This document shows positions 24,578 through 34,872 of a stretch of 64,000 nt of DNA, one piece after another; position 1 is the first letter of the stretch, and each line of letters opens with the position of its first letter. The position numbers and the translations under genes were made by a program. This stretch comes from Klebsiella pneumoniae (GTDB lineage Bacteria > Pseudomonadota > Gammaproteobacteria > Enterobacterales > Enterobacteriaceae), in contig NZ_KN046818.1 in the NCBI RefSeq assembly GCF_000742135.1, positions 4,972,295 through 5,036,294 of the forward strand. The letters run 5' to 3'. The notes beneath the pieces were generated by a model that searched no databases, was not told the origin of the DNA, and worked only from the letters and a program-made list of their open reading frames with translations.

Positions 24578-25068
24578 GGCGGACTCCACTCGAACATAAA
24601 ATCGATATCAAAGAAAAACTGAAACAATCGTGATTGTTGGCACACGTCGACAAGACCCTGCATTAGCCGAAAAGCCCCTGCACAAAAGGGGTGACGTGCG
24701 AACCGCTATCTGCGGTTATTACCCGCTGCGGATCCGGGGATCGCGATCGGGACCGGGGATCATAGCCTAAACTGAGAAAGAGATCTTGTGTTTCTCAACA
24801 GATTCTTCCCGATTTATCCACAGGAAGGATCGAAACCGGGTAAGTGTAATCGATCCTGCGGGGAGTGAAGCACGATTTCCGCCGCATATTGGAAAAATTA
24901 ATGAGCTATGCCGCTTTTGGGCGGAAACGATCTAATAAAGATCCTTGCGGATCCTTGCGCTTTACTGGCCAGGCCGTATAATCCCCCACCCGGCGCGTAA
25001 TGCCCGTTTTCGTCACGCGTCTCAGCTTATTTTTTGTGCGACGAGGTGCGAGAAATAAGGAAAGAGAA
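24578..25068 (-). promoter_or_regulatory. dnaA control region with DnaA box and Dam sites
   Basis: Gene-free region between dnaA and rpmH. It has a consensus DnaA box TTATCCACA at 24814-24822 and about ten GATC sites between 24730 and 24960, the arrangement that in E. coli allows DnaA autorepression and SeqA control. Individual dnaA promoter hexamers are not assigned. Confidence 0.8.
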
Positions 25069-25097
25069 TTGACTCCGGAGTGTACAATTATTACAAT
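25069..25097 (+). promoter_or_regulatory. Sigma70 promoter of rpmH-rnpA
   Basis: TTGACT (25069-25074), a 17-base spacer, and TACAAT (25092-25097) on the plus strand, about 100 bases before rpmH. Near-consensus strength suits a ribosomal protein gene. Confidence 0.85.
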
Positions 25098-25186
25098 CCG
25101 GCCTCTTTAATCACCCACGCTGAGGCGTAAGTCGTTCGAAGTTCGTTCGGGTCTACGCAAAAGTCAGTGAATTTATTCAAGTTTAG

Positions 25187-25339
<153 letters not shown>

Positions 25340-25354
25340 TAAAGCTAACCCTGC

Positions 25355-25714
25355 GTGGTTAAGCTCGCATTTCCCAGGGAGTTACGCTTGTTAACTCCCA
25401 GTCATTTCACTTTCGTCTTCCAGCAGCCACAACGGGCTGGCACGCCGCAAATCACCATCCTCGGCCGCCTGAATTCGCTGGGGCATCCCCGCATCGGTCT
25501 CACCGTCGCCAAGAAAAACGTGAAACGCGCACATGAACGCAATCGGATTAAACGTCTGACGCGTGAAAGTTTTCGTTTGCGTCAACATGAACTCCCGCCA
25601 ATGGATTTCGTGGTGGTGGCGAAAAGAGGGGTTGCCGACCTCGATAACCGTGCTCTCTCGGAAGCGTTGGAAAAATTATGGCGCCGCCATTGTCGCCTGG
25701 CTCGCGGGTCCTGA
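25355..25714 (+). CDS. rnpA: RNase P protein component
   Basis: Protein cofactor of the ribozyme RNase P, which matures tRNA 5' ends. It has 119 residues starting at GTG ([13 protein letters not shown]), as in E. coli. The RNR signature reads [16 protein letters not shown] (residues about 60-75); the fold is a small basic alpha/beta domain. The last 37 bases overlap yidD. Confidence 0.99.
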   Translation: MVKLAFPRELRLLTPSHFTFVFQQPQRAGTPQITILGRLNSLGHPRIGLTVAKKNVKRAHERNRIKRLTRESFRLRQHELPPMDFVVVAKRGVADLDNRALSEALEKLWRRHCRLARGS

Positions 25715-25935
25715 TCGGCCTGATTCGAGTTTATCAGCGCCTGATTAGTCCGCTACTCGGGCCGCATTGTCGTTTCACCCCAACCTGTTCTCAATACGGA
25801 ATTGAGGCCTTACGCAGGTTTGGAGTGATAAAAGGCAGTTGGTTGACGATGAAACGCGTATTAAAATGCCACCCTTTACACCCTGGTGGTGACGATCCCG
25901 TCCCGCCTGGACCATTTGATACCAGAGAACACTAA
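25678..25935 (+). CDS. yidD: YidD membrane-insertion efficiency factor
   Basis: An 85-residue basic, membrane-associated protein that helps insertion of proteins by YidC. An amphipathic N-terminal helix ([17 protein letters not shown]) precedes a conserved cysteine region ([10 protein letters not shown]) and KCHPLHPGG. It overlaps rnpA by 37 bases and ends two bases before yidC, an arrangement conserved in many bacteria. Confidence 0.97.
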   Translation: MAPPLSPGSRVLIGLIRVYQRLISPLLGPHCRFTPTCSQYGIEALRRFGVIKGSWLTMKRVLKCHPLHPGGDDPVPPGPFDTREH

Positions 25936-25937
25936 CG

Positions 25938-27584
25938 ATGGATTCGCAACGCAATCTTCTTATCATCGCTTTGTTGTTCGTGTCTTTCATGATCTGGCAA
26001 GCCTGGGAGCAGGACAAAAATCCGCAGCCCCAGCAGCAGACCACGCAGACTACGACCACAGCAGCGGGTAGCGCCGCCGACCAGGGCGTACCGGCCAGTG
26101 GCCAGGGGAAACTGATTACGGTTAAAACCGACGTGCTTGAGCTGACTATCAACACCAACGGTGGCGATATTGAGCAGGCGCTGCTTCTGGCGTATCCAAA
26201 AACGCTGAAATCGACCGAACCGTTCCAGTTACTGGAAACCACGCCGCAGTTTGTCTACCAGGCGCAGAGCGGCTTAACCGGCCGTGACGGTCCGGATAAC
26301 CCGGCAAACGGCCCGCGTCCGCTGTACAACGTCGATAAAGAGGCGTTTGTGCTGGCCGATGGCCAGGATGAGCTCGTTATCCCGCTGACCTACACTGACA
26401 AAGCCGGCAACGTCTTCACCAAAACCTTCACCCTGAAGCGCGGTGGCTATGCGGTGAACGTGGGTTACAGCGTGCAGAATGCCAGCGAGAAGCCTCTGGA
26501 AGTCTCAACCTTCGGTCAGCTGAAGCAGACCGCTGCGCTGCCGACCAGTCGCGATACGCAGACCGGTGGCCTGTCCACGATGCATACTTTCCGTGGCGCC
26601 GCGTTCTCCACTGCGGATTCGAAATACGAGAAATATAAATTCGATACCATTCTGGATAACGAAAACCTGAACGTCAGCACCAAAAACGGTTGGGTTGCCA
26701 TGCTGCAGCAGTACTTCACCACCGCATGGGTGCCGCGGAATAACGGGACGAATAACTTCTACACCGCCAACCTCGGCAACGGCGTTGTCGCTATTGGCTA
26801 CAAATCGCAGCCGGTACTGGTGCAGCCAGGCCAGACCGACAAACTGCAGAGCACGCTGTGGGTCGGCCCGGCTATTCAGGACAAAATGGCTGCCGTTGCG
26901 CCGCACCTGGATCTGACCGTCGACTACGGCTGGCTGTGGTTCATCTCCCAACCGCTGTTCAAGCTGCTGAAATTCATCCACAGCTTCCTCGGCAACTGGG
27001 GCTTCTCGATCATCGTTATCACCTTTATCGTTCGTGGCATCATGTACCCGCTGACCAAAGCGCAGTACACCTCCATGGCGAAGATGCGCATGCTGCAGCC
27101 GAAGATTCAGGCCATGCGTGAGCGTCTGGGCGACGATAAACAACGTCAAAGCCAGGAGATGATGGCGCTGTATAAAGCGGAAAAAGTAAACCCGCTGGGC
27201 GGCTGCTTCCCGCTGATTATTCAGATGCCGATCTTCCTTGCGCTGTACTACATGCTGAGCGCCTCGGTTGAACTGCGTCATGCGCCGTTTATCCTGTGGA
27301 TCCACGACCTGTCTGCTCAGGACCCGTACTACATCCTGCCGATCATCATGGGCGCGACCATGTTCTTCATCCAGAAGATGTCGCCGACCACCGTGACCGA
27401 CCCGATGCAGCAGAAGATCATGACCTTTATGCCGGTCATCTTCACGGTGTTCTTCCTGTGGTTCCCGTCTGGCCTGGTGGTGTACTACATCGTCAGCAAC
27501 CTGGTCACCATTATTCAGCAGCAGCTAATTTACCGTGGTCTGGAGAAACGTGGCCTGCATAGCCGCGAGAAGAAGAAATCCTGA
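25938..27584 (+). CDS. yidC: Membrane protein insertase YidC
   Basis: Oxa1/Alb3-family insertase of the inner membrane, working alone or with SecYEG. It has 548 residues, as in E. coli: N-terminal anchor (about 5-22), a large periplasmic beta domain (about 55-340), then five C-terminal transmembrane helices. The conserved helix 2 arginine is seen in [20 protein letters not shown]; the first cytoplasmic loop has [20 protein letters not shown]. The C-terminus is basic ([11 protein letters not shown]). It is followed by an ERIC-like remnant and a terminator. Confidence 0.99.
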   Translation: MDSQRNLLIIALLFVSFMIWQAWEQDKNPQPQQQTTQTTTTAAGSAADQGVPASGQGKLITVKTDVLELTINTNGGDIEQALLLAYPKTLKSTEPFQLLETTPQFVYQAQSGLTGRDGPDNPANGPRPLYNVDKEAFVLADGQDELVIPLTYTDKAGNVFTKTFTLKRGGYAVNVGYSVQNASEKPLEVSTFGQLKQTAALPTSRDTQTGGLSTMHTFRGAAFSTADSKYEKYKFDTILDNENLNVSTKNGWVAMLQQYFTTAWVPRNNGTNNFYTANLGNGVVAIGYKSQPVLVQPGQTDKLQSTLWVGPAIQDKMAAVAPHLDLTVDYGWLWFISQPLFKLLKFIHSFLGNWGFSIIVITFIVRGIMYPLTKAQYTSMAKMRMLQPKIQAMRERLGDDKQRQSQEMMALYKAEKVNPLGGCFPLIIQMPIFLALYYMLSASVELRHAPFILWIHDLSAQDPYYILPIIMGATMFFIQKMSPTTVTDPMQQKIMTFMPVIFTVFFLWFPSGLVVYYIVSNLVTIIQQQLIYRGLEKRGLHSREKKKS

Positions 27585-27640
27585 TACTCTTCATTCTTCA
27601 AGCCAACGCATCTGCGACTTGGATAATTTAGAGTAGTTAC
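27585..27640. repeat. Possible ERIC remnant with the core deleted
   Basis: The first half (ATACTCTTCATTCTTCAAGC) resembles one end of ERIC and the second (CTGCGACTTGGATAATTTAGAG) the other end, joined with the central 70 bases missing. Based on remembered consensus and partly diverged. Confidence 0.45.
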
Positions 27641-27659
27641 GGTAACGTTAATGCCAGAG

Positions 27660-27685
27660 AAGGCGGTCAATGGACCGCCTTTTTT
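27660..27685 (+). terminator. Terminator of the rpmH-yidC group
   Basis: AAGGCGGTC / GACCGCCT stem with a 4-base loop, then TTTTT. It lies 75 bases after yidC and 21 bases before mnmE. Confidence 0.9.
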
Positions 27686-27706
27686 ACATCTACATAGAGA
27701 GTCACC

Positions 27707-29071
27707 ATGAGCCATAACGACACTATCGTCGCCCAGGCAACCCCTCCGGGACGCGGGGGTGTGGGCATCCTGCGTATCTCCGGCCTTAAGGCGCGCGACG
27801 TCGCGCAGGCGGTGCTGGGCAAGCTGCCGAAGCCGCGCTATGCCGACTACCTGCCGTTCAACGACGTTGACGGTACCCCGCTGGATCAGGGGATTGCGCT
27901 GTGGTTCCCCGGGCCGAACTCCTTTACCGGGGAAGATGTGCTTGAGCTGCAGGGCCACGGCGGCCCGGTCATTCTCGACCTGCTGCTTAAACGTATTCTG
28001 ACCCTGCCGGGCCTGCGCATCGCCAGGCCGGGTGAGTTTTCCGAGCGCGCGTTCCTCAACGACAAGCTCGATCTGGCGCAGGCAGAGGCCATCGCCGACC
28101 TTATCGACGCCAGTTCAGAGCAGGCGGCGCGCTCGGCGCTGAATTCGCTGCAGGGGGTGTTCTCCGCGCGGGTGAATCATCTTGTGGAAGCGCTCACTCA
28201 CCTGCGCATCTACGTGGAAGCGGCCATTGACTTCCCGGATGAAGAAATCGATTTCCTTTCCGACGGCAAAATTGAAGCCCAGCTGAACGAGGTGATGGCC
28301 GATCTCGACGCCGTCCGCGCGGAAGCTCGTCAGGGCAGCCTGCTGCGCGAAGGGATGAAAGTGGTGATCGCCGGGCGGCCAAATGCCGGTAAATCAAGCC
28401 TGCTGAACGCCCTGGCGGGCCGCGAAGCGGCGATCGTCACCGATATCGCCGGTACCACCCGCGACGTGCTACGCGAGCATATCCATATCGACGGCATGCC
28501 GCTGCATATCATCGATACCGCAGGCCTGCGCGATGCTAATGACGAAGTGGAACGTATCGGCATCGAGCGCGCCTGGCAGGAGATTGCCCAGGCCGATCGG
28601 GTGCTGTTTATGGTCGATGGCACCACCACCGGCGCCGTTGACCCGGCGGAGATCTGGCCAGACTTTATCGAGCGCCTGCCCGCTAAATTGCCGATTACCG
28701 TGGTGCGCAATAAAGCCGATGTCACCGGCGAAGCGCTCGGTATCAGCGAAGTAAATGGCCACTCACTTATTCGCCTGTCGGCACGTACCGGCGACGGCGT
28801 GGAGGTGCTACGTAACCACCTCAAGCAGAGCATGGGCTTCGATACCAATATGGAAGGCGGCTTCCTCGCCCGCCGCCGTCACCTGCAGGCCCTGGAAGAG
28901 GCGGCGAACCATCTGCAGCAAGGCAAAGCCCAGCTGCTGGGCGCCTGGGCCGGCGAGCTGCTGGCGGAAGAGCTGCGCCTCGCGCAGCAGGCGCTGAGCG
29001 AGATCACCGGGGAGTTCACTTCCGACGATCTGCTGGGCCGCATCTTCTCCAGCTTCTGTATCGGCAAGTAA
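27707..29071 (+). CDS. mnmE: tRNA modification GTPase MnmE
   Basis: With MnmG (encoded at 56969-58858) it installs the carboxymethylaminomethyl group on U34 of several tRNAs. It has 454 residues, as in E. coli. An N-terminal formyl-THF-binding domain (1-118; [15 protein letters not shown]) and helical domain surround a GTPase domain with G1 GRPNAGKSS (about 223-231), G2/G3 TDIAGTTRD and DTAGLR, and G4 NKAD. The C-terminal CIGK carries the conserved cysteine. A terminator follows. Confidence 0.99.
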   Translation: MSHNDTIVAQATPPGRGGVGILRISGLKARDVAQAVLGKLPKPRYADYLPFNDVDGTPLDQGIALWFPGPNSFTGEDVLELQGHGGPVILDLLLKRILTLPGLRIARPGEFSERAFLNDKLDLAQAEAIADLIDASSEQAARSALNSLQGVFSARVNHLVEALTHLRIYVEAAIDFPDEEIDFLSDGKIEAQLNEVMADLDAVRAEARQGSLLREGMKVVIAGRPNAGKSSLLNALAGREAAIVTDIAGTTRDVLREHIHIDGMPLHIIDTAGLRDANDEVERIGIERAWQEIAQADRVLFMVDGTTTGAVDPAEIWPDFIERLPAKLPITVVRNKADVTGEALGISEVNGHSLIRLSARTGDGVEVLRNHLKQSMGFDTNMEGGFLARRRHLQALEEAANHLQQGKAQLLGAWAGELLAEELRLAQQALSEITGEFTSDDLLGRIFSSFCIGK

Positions 29072-29105
29072 GTTTTAGTCCCCCCTCGTCCGTGAACGTT
29101 CACTA

Positions 29106-29139
29106 ACCCGTATTAACGCCGCGTTAATGCGGGTTTTTT
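29106..29139 (+). terminator. Terminator of mnmE
   Basis: Stem built from CCCG-ATTAACG and CGTTAAT-CGGG arms with a short loop, followed by TTTTTT. It stands where E. coli begins tnaC-tnaA; no tryptophanase sequence is present. Confidence 0.88.
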
Positions 29140-29200
29140 CTTGCCCTTTGCGGCGCAACGTTCTCTACTTTTATCTCCCCCTCTGCCGCGAGACTAAAAC

Positions 29201-29620
29201 ATGACCGTTGAATATACCGTGATCGAGAAGGTGCCCTCCGCCGAAGCGTTTTGCCACCTGCGGGTAGCCGCCGGCATGTCGCCGCGCCCCCTGGAAGGCG
29301 CCAGAGCCGGACTGCCGCATAGCTGTTATGGCGTACATATCCTCTGGCAGGAGACGCCGATCGCGATGGGACGCATCGTCGGCGACGGCGCGATTAATTT
29401 CGATATTGTCGACGTCGCCGTCGATCCGGCTCACCAGGGAAAAGGCCTTGGCCGGCTGGTGATGGAGAAGCTGGTCGCCTGGCTGGACGCTAACGCCTTT
29501 GATGGCGCCTACGTTACGCTGGTGGCGGATGTGCCGGAACTGTACGCGAAGTTCGGCTTCGAAAGCGTTCGCCCGGAGAGCGAGGGGATGGCCCGCGTCT
29601 GGCGAACCCGCAGTCGTTAG
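29201..29620 (+). CDS. GNAT-family N-acetyltransferase
   Basis: A 139-residue acetyl-CoA-dependent acetyltransferase; substrate unknown. The GNAT core is clear: strand VDVAVDPAHQGKGLGRLVME holds the acetyl-CoA-binding motif A (Q/R-x-x-G-x-G/A, here QGKGLG at about residues 79-84), followed by VTLVADVPELYAKFGFE (motif B). The gene lies between mnmE and mdtL, exactly where E. coli and other indole producers have tnaCAB. It seems monocistronic, downstream of the mnmE terminator. I do not know an accepted gene symbol. Confidence 0.85.
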   Translation: MTVEYTVIEKVPSAEAFCHLRVAAGMSPRPLEGARAGLPHSCYGVHILWQETPIAMGRIVGDGAINFDIVDVAVDPAHQGKGLGRLVMEKLVAWLDANAFDGAYVTLVADVPELYAKFGFESVRPESEGMARVWRTRSR

Positions 29621-29719
29621 CTCGCATTTCCTGCCAGGAAAAGAGCGTTGTCCAAATGGCAACTCGTCTTACGGCGCGTTCCTCACTATGCTGAACGCCA
29701 TTCACATCGCGAGGATCCC

Positions 29720-30898
29720 ATGACACGCTTTCTTCTCTGCAGCTTTGCCCTGGTTCTGCTCTACCCCTCCGGCATCGATATGTATCTGGTCGGCCTGCCG
29801 CGTATTGCTCAGGACCTGGGGGCCAGCGAGGCGCAATTACATATCGCCTTCTCGGTCTATCTGGCCGGTATGGCCTCCGCGATGCTATTTGCTGGCCGCA
29901 TCGCCGACCGCTCGGGGCGTAAGCCTGTCGCTATTGTAGGTGCAGCGATCTTTGTTATCGCCTCCCTGATCTGCGCCCAGGCGCATACCAGCAGCCACTT
30001 CCTCATCGGACGCTTTATCCAGGGGATCGGCGCCGGCAGCTGCTACGTGGTGGCTTTCGCTATCCTGCGCGATACGCTGGACGACCGTCGCCGCGCCAAG
30101 GTGCTGTCGTTGCTCAACGGCATCACCTGCATTATCCCCGTCCTGGCGCCGGTGCTTGGCCACCTGATTATGCTGAAATATCCGTGGCAGAGCCTGTTCT
30201 ACACGATGACCGGCATGGGCGTCATGATCGCTGTGCTGTCGGTCTTTATCCTGCGTGAAACGCGGCCGACGGCGCCTCCGCAGGCAGCGTCACCGCAGCA
30301 TGACGCTGGCGAATCGCTGTTGAACCGCTTTTTCCTCAGCCGCTTACTCATTACCACCCTCAGCGTGACGGTGATCCTGACCTACGTTAACGTCTCGCCG
30401 GTACTAATGATGGAAGAGATGGGGTTCGACCGGGGAACTTACTCAATGGCGATGGCTCTGATGGCGATGATCAGCATGGCGGTCTCCTTCTCAACGCCGT
30501 TCGCCCTGTCGCTGTTTAATCCCCGCACCTTAATGCTGACCTCACAGGTGCTGTTTCTGGCGGCAGGCGTGACGCTGAGCCTCGCCACTCGCCAGGCCGT
30601 CACCCTGATCGGGCTGGGCATGATTTGCGCCGGCTTCTCCGTTGGGTTCGGCGTCGCGATGAGCCAGGCGCTGGGGCCGTTCACGCTGCGCGCGGGCGTC
30701 GCCAGCTCGGTCCTCGGCATCGCGCAGGTGTGCGGTTCATCGCTGTGGATTTGGCTCGCCGCCATCATCGGACTCAGCGCAATGAATATGCTGATCGGGA
30801 TACTCATTGCCTGTAGCATAGTGAGCCTTGTTTTGTTACTGGTCGTCACCCCGCCGCGGGTTGCGCAATACGATGAAGAAGCCGCTGTCGAGTCTTGA
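29720..30898 (+). CDS. mdtL: MFS drug efflux transporter MdtL
   Basis: Drug:H+ antiporter of the 12-helix DHA1 group; the E. coli protein gives chloramphenicol tolerance when overproduced. The ATG at 29720 ([20 protein letters not shown]) preceded by GAGGAT gives 392 residues against 391 in E. coli; the longer frame from 29648 is not supported. Motif A after helix 2 is [14 protein letters not shown]; motif C-like [13 protein letters not shown] follows. It overlaps yidZ by 26 bases. Confidence 0.95.
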   Translation: MTRFLLCSFALVLLYPSGIDMYLVGLPRIAQDLGASEAQLHIAFSVYLAGMASAMLFAGRIADRSGRKPVAIVGAAIFVIASLICAQAHTSSHFLIGRFIQGIGAGSCYVVAFAILRDTLDDRRRAKVLSLLNGITCIIPVLAPVLGHLIMLKYPWQSLFYTMTGMGVMIAVLSVFILRETRPTAPPQAASPQHDAGESLLNRFFLSRLLITTLSVTVILTYVNVSPVLMMEEMGFDRGTYSMAMALMAMISMAVSFSTPFALSLFNPRTLMLTSQVLFLAAGVTLSLATRQAVTLIGLGMICAGFSVGFGVAMSQALGPFTLRAGVASSVLGIAQVCGSSLWIWLAAIIGLSAMNMLIGILIACSIVSLVLLLVVTPPRVAQYDEEAAVES

Positions 30899-31832
30899 TC
30901 TTAATTTACTCCTCTGCCTGCAGCTCCTGACCCAGGAGCTCAGCGTTACCCGTACGGCGAAGCGGATGAACGTTTCGCCGTCAGCGGTGAGCAAGTCGCT
31001 GGCCAAACTGCGCGCCTGGTTTGACGATCCGCTGTTTGTGAAAACCCCGCTGGGCCTGGCGCCCACGCCGCTGGTCAGCAGCATGGAGCAGGATCTGGCG
31101 GACTGGATGCAGATGGGCAACCAAATCCTCGATAAACCGCACCATACCATGCCCAGCGGCCTCAAATTCGAACTGGCGGCGGAAGCGCCGCTGCTGATGA
31201 TCCTGTTTAACACCCTCTCTCAGCGCATCTATCAGCGCTATCCGCAGGCATTGATTCGTTTGCGCAACTGGGACTACGACTCCCTGGACGCCATCATCCG
31301 CGGTGAGGTGGATATCGGCTTCTGCGGACGCGAAAGCCATCCGCAGTCGCGTGAGCTGCTGAGCCTGCTGCCGTGGTATATCGATTTTGAGGTGCTGTTC
31401 ACCGACCTGCCGCAGGTCTGGCTGCGCGCCGATCATCCGGCGCTCAGGGAAGAGTGGGATCTGGCGGCATTCTTACGCTATCCGCATATCACTATCTGCT
31501 GGGAACAACGCGATACCTGGGCCCTGGACGACGTGCTGCAGGAGCTGGGGTATAAGCGTAACGTGGCGCTGACCGTGCCGGGGTTTGAGCAATCACTTTT
31601 TATGGCCGCTCAGCCGCAGCACACCATGCTGGCCACCGCGCCGCGCTACTGTCAGCACTATAATCAGCAGCACCAGCTGCCGCTCGTCTCCCGGCCGCTC
31701 CCCCTGGAGGCGCAGCATCTGGAAAAGCTGCGCGTTCCCTTCACCCTGCTATGGCATAAGCGCAACAGCTACAACCCGAAGCTTGTCTGGCTTAGAGATA
31801 CGCTGAAAGCGCTCTATTCCGGTACGCTTTAA
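30873..31832 (+). CDS. yidZ: LysR-family regulator YidZ
   Basis: LysR-type DNA-binding regulator, linked in E. coli to nitric-oxide resistance under anaerobiosis. The start at 30873 ([19 protein letters not shown]) gives 319 residues as in E. coli. The N-terminal helix-turn-helix is [21 protein letters not shown] (about 21-42); the remainder is the effector-binding domain. The gene begins inside the end of mdtL, so the two are cotranscribed; the effector is unknown. Confidence 0.94.
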   Translation: MKKPLSSLDLNLLLCLQLLTQELSVTRTAKRMNVSPSAVSKSLAKLRAWFDDPLFVKTPLGLAPTPLVSSMEQDLADWMQMGNQILDKPHHTMPSGLKFELAAEAPLLMILFNTLSQRIYQRYPQALIRLRNWDYDSLDAIIRGEVDIGFCGRESHPQSRELLSLLPWYIDFEVLFTDLPQVWLRADHPALREEWDLAAFLRYPHITICWEQRDTWALDDVLQELGYKRNVALTVPGFEQSLFMAAQPQHTMLATAPRYCQHYNQQHQLPLVSRPLPLEAQHLEKLRVPFTLLWHKRNSYNPKLVWLRDTLKALYSGTL

Positions 31833-31988
31833 GCCTTGTTTCGTGCCCATAGCACCTTATTTGCGCAAGAATTTGTAAAATTCAAACAAATTCCCTTTTC
31901 AATGGGGGATTTCGGCATTAAAACCTGTTAATACCAGGCGATAATAGCGCCCGCAGTTTTATCCAGACCATTACTCACGGAGCGACGT

Positions 31989-32717
31989 ATGGCAACGCAT
32001 TTTGCAAGAGGGATACTCAGTACCGGGGAGCCGCTATCGACACGTTTGTCAGCGGCCTGTCATCAATCCGCACGTCTTCTCCCGACATATCGCCAGGCTC
32101 GCTTTTGCGCGTCGCGCTCGCTGCTTGCCGAGCTGCTGTTTATGCTTTACGGCATCAGCGAGCTGCCTGAAATCATCAACGAAGCCAATGGCCGACCGGT
32201 TTTTAGCGATCGCCAACTCCCCCGCTTTTCGATCGCTTATACTGGCAATATCGTTGGTGTTGCCCTCACCACCGAGGGGGATTGTGGCCTCGACATGGAA
32301 CTGCAGCGCACTGTCCGCAGCCACGACGCCGACCGGCACAATTTCAGCAACAATGAGAATCTGTGGATTAACATACAGCATGATCCGGACGAAGCGCGCA
32401 GCCAGCTGGTAGCGCTGCGCCGCAGCGTGCTAAAGCTGACCGGCGAAGCATCAACGCAGCTGCAGCTGCTGCCCGGCTCTGGCCGCCTGCGCACCGCCGG
32501 CAGTCAGCCAATCGAAGCGGTATGTGACGCCGAATCGCTGCTGGTATGGTCCATTGCCGCTACCCCGAACATCGGCTCGCTGAAGGTCTGGGAATATGAT
32601 GCTAAGGGAGGTGACTGGCGCAGCCTGGCGGATGCGCAGCAGCGCGCACGCGAACCGTCAGCCCGCCTGATGCGCTTTACCAGCTTACCCATGGAAAAAA
32701 CCTTATCCCTCAATTGA
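31989..32717 (+). CDS. yieE: YieE, 4'-phosphopantetheinyl transferase-like protein
   Basis: A 242-residue member of the phosphopantetheinyl transferase superfamily (Sfp-like); no carrier protein is known for E. coli YieE. The magnesium-binding motif is present as CGLDMELQR (about residues 96-104). The downstream helix that usually reads W-x-x-K-E is here LRRSVLKLTGEA, with the lysine kept and the acid not. Located 37 bases before yieF, so the two may be cotranscribed. Confidence 0.8.
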   Translation: MATHFARGILSTGEPLSTRLSAACHQSARLLPTYRQARFCASRSLLAELLFMLYGISELPEIINEANGRPVFSDRQLPRFSIAYTGNIVGVALTTEGDCGLDMELQRTVRSHDADRHNFSNNENLWINIQHDPDEARSQLVALRRSVLKLTGEASTQLQLLPGSGRLRTAGSQPIEAVCDAESLLVWSIAATPNIGSLKVWEYDAKGGDWRSLADAQQRAREPSARLMRFTSLPMEKTLSLN

Positions 32718-32753
32718 CCGGTCTTGCCGGCATCATGATCCAAAGGAGCAATC

Positions 32754-33320
32754 ATGTCAGATACCTTGAAAGTGGTTACGTTACTCGGCAGCCTGCGTAA
32801 AGGGTCGTTTAATGGAATGGTCGCGCGCACCCTGCCCGGCATCGCGCCAGCGGGCATGGATATCTCCGCGCTGCCGTCGATCGGTGATATCCCGCTGTAC
32901 GATGCTGATATGCAGGAGGAAGAAGGTTTTCCGCAGCGCGTGCAGGAGATTGCGCAACAGATCCGCGAGGCGGATGGGGTAGTGATAGTCACTCCAGAAT
33001 ATAACTATTCCGTGCCTGGCGGCCTGAAAAACGCCATCGACTGGCTGTCACGCCTGCCCGAGCAGCCGCTGTCCGGCAAACCGGTACTGATTCAGACCAG
33101 CTCAATGGGCGCCATCGGCGGTGCGCGCTGCCAGTATCATCTGCGGCAGATTCTGGTCTTCCTTGATGCGATGGTAATGAATAAACCGGAATTTATGGGC
33201 GGCGTCATCCAGAACAAAGTGGATCCGCAGGCGGGTGAAGTGGTCGATCAAAGCACCCTCGACCATCTGCGCGGCCAACTGACCGCTTTCGGCGACTATA
33301 TTCGGCGGGTTAAAGCATAA
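32754..33320 (+). CDS. yieF: NAD(P)H-dependent FMN quinone/chromate reductase
   Basis: Flavodoxin-fold FMN reductase (also called ChrR) that transfers electrons to quinones and chromate, limiting oxidative stress. It has 188 residues, as in E. coli. The FMN phosphate loop is LGSLRKGSFN (residues about 10-19); the isoalloxazine contact is TPEYNYSVPGGLKNAIDWLS. It ends in a strong bidirectional terminator. Confidence 0.96.
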   Translation: MSDTLKVVTLLGSLRKGSFNGMVARTLPGIAPAGMDISALPSIGDIPLYDADMQEEEGFPQRVQEIAQQIREADGVVIVTPEYNYSVPGGLKNAIDWLSRLPEQPLSGKPVLIQTSSMGAIGGARCQYHLRQILVFLDAMVMNKPEFMGGVIQNKVDPQAGEVVDQSTLDHLRGQLTAFGDYIRRVKA

Positions 33321-33350
33321 AAAAAGCCCGGCATCGCTGCCGGGCTTTTT
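33321..33350. terminator. Bidirectional terminator between yieF and adeP
   Basis: AAAAAGCCCGGCA-TCGC-TGCCGGGCTTTTT, a near-perfect hairpin with A- and T-runs on both sides, serving the convergent genes. Confidence 0.95.
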
Positions 33351-33365
33351 CATCATGCGTGCGGA

Positions 33366-34703
33366 TTAATGTGCATCGATAAAGACAATTTTCAGCACGA
33401 ACAGCAGCGAAACGATAATCACACACGGGCTGAGCTCGCGCAGCCGGCCGGTACCGATCTTCATCACGCAGTAAGAGATAAAGCCCAGGGCGATACCTTC
33501 GGTGATCGAGAAGCTAAACGGCATCATCACTGCGGTGATGAACGCAGGCACCGCCTCGGTCAGGTCGCTCCACTTCACGCGCGCGAGGCTGGAGGTCATC
33601 AGCACGCCGACGTATATCAGCGCGCCCGCGGCGGCATAGCCAGGAACCATCCCCGCCAGCGGAGAGAGGAAAATAACCAGCAGGAACAGGATACCAACGA
33701 CAACGGCGGTCAGGCCGGTACGCCCGCCCACGGAAACGCCGGAAGAAGATTCGATATAGGCCGTCACCGACGAGGTACCGATGAAGGAGCCCGCCACCGA
33801 CGAGACGCTATCGACAAACAGCGCTTGCTTCATGCGCGGGAATTTACCGTTGGCATCCGCGAGACCCGCTTTATCCGTCACGCCAATCAGCGTCCCGGAG
33901 GAGTCAAACAGGTTGACCAGCATAAAGGAGAAGATCACGCCGGCCAGGCCCAGGTTCAGGGAACCCGCCAGATCGACCTGACCAATCACCGAAGCCACGC
34001 TCGGCGGCGCCGAGACGATCCCGGTGTAATGCACGTCGCCCAGCATCCAGCCCAGCAGGGTGGTCACAACGATAGAGACCAGTACCGCGGCGTGAATGTT
34101 GCGCGACGCCAGAATCGCGATGATAAAGAAGCCCAGCACGCCCAGCAGTACGCTGTGGGAAGTCAAATGACCAATGCTGACCAGCGTTTCCGGATTGGCG
34201 ACAATCACCCCGGCGTTTTTCAGGCCCATCATGCCGATAAACAGGCCGATACCGCTGGTGATACCTACACGCAGGCTAAGCGGAATATTGGCGATCATCC
34301 AGTAACGTACGCGGAAGATGGTCAGCAGCAGCAGGCCCACGGCGCCCCAGAAGATGGCGCCCATGCCCACCTGCCACGGCAGCCCCATCGCCTGCACCAC
34401 CACAAAGGCGAAAAAGGCGTTCAGGCCCATCGCCGGCGCCAGGGCGACCGGCAGGTTCGCGAACAGACCCATCAGGATACTGCCGAAAGCGGCAATCAGA
34501 CAGGTGGTCACAAACACGGCGCTGGTATCCATGCCCGCTACGCCAAGAATTTGTGGGTTAACAAAAACGATATACACCATCGTCAGGAACGTGGTGAAAC
34601 CGGCGATGGCTTCGGTGCGCACCGTGGTGCCGTGCTCGCGCAGCTTAAATACGCGCTCCAGCAGACCCTCGCCAGAAGACTGGCTGGTTTGTTGTTGACT
34701 CAT
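33366..34703 (-). CDS. adeP: Adenine:H+ symporter AdeP
   Basis: Inner-membrane high-affinity adenine permease (formerly yieG/purP) of the AzgA-type NCS2 family. It has 445 residues, as in E. coli. Family signatures: GFTTFLTMVYIVFVNPQIL near residue 35, ALAPAMGLNAFFAF near 90, and GTSSVTAYIESSSGVSVGGR near 315. Monocistronic, divergent from yieH; PurR-box-like sequences lie in the shared promoter region. Confidence 0.95.
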   Translation of the reverse strand: MSQQQTSQSSGEGLLERVFKLREHGTTVRTEAIAGFTTFLTMVYIVFVNPQILGVAGMDTSAVFVTTCLIAAFGSILMGLFANLPVALAPAMGLNAFFAFVVVQAMGLPWQVGMGAIFWGAVGLLLLTIFRVRYWMIANIPLSLRVGITSGIGLFIGMMGLKNAGVIVANPETLVSIGHLTSHSVLLGVLGFFIIAILASRNIHAAVLVSIVVTTLLGWMLGDVHYTGIVSAPPSVASVIGQVDLAGSLNLGLAGVIFSFMLVNLFDSSGTLIGVTDKAGLADANGKFPRMKQALFVDSVSSVAGSFIGTSSVTAYIESSSGVSVGGRTGLTAVVVGILFLLVIFLSPLAGMVPGYAAAGALIYVGVLMTSSLARVKWSDLTEAVPAFITAVMMPFSFSITEGIALGFISYCVMKIGTGRLRELSPCVIIVSLLFVLKIVFIDAH

Positions 34704-34806
34704 TATCGGTTTCCGAACGTAAGGAGGGAAAATTCGAGGCTATCCTATACCAAATTACGGCACCAGGCGCGGTTGTATGGTAATTTTTTTCATTTATTTT
34801 GCTTAT

Positions 34807-34854
34807 ACGGCAACGATTGCGTCGCGGCATTGAGCATTACGAAAACGTTAAACT
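34807..34854. promoter_or_regulatory. PurR-box-like sites between adeP and yieH
   Basis: ACGGCAACGATTGCGT (34807-34822) matches 13 of 16 bases of the PurR operator ACGCAAACGTTTGCGT. A weaker second site, ACGAAAACGTTAAACT, starts at 34839. They lie about 105-150 bases upstream of adeP; purine repression of an adenine permease would make sense. Confidence 0.45.
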
Positions 34855-34872
34855 TGTTAATATGGAAAGGCT

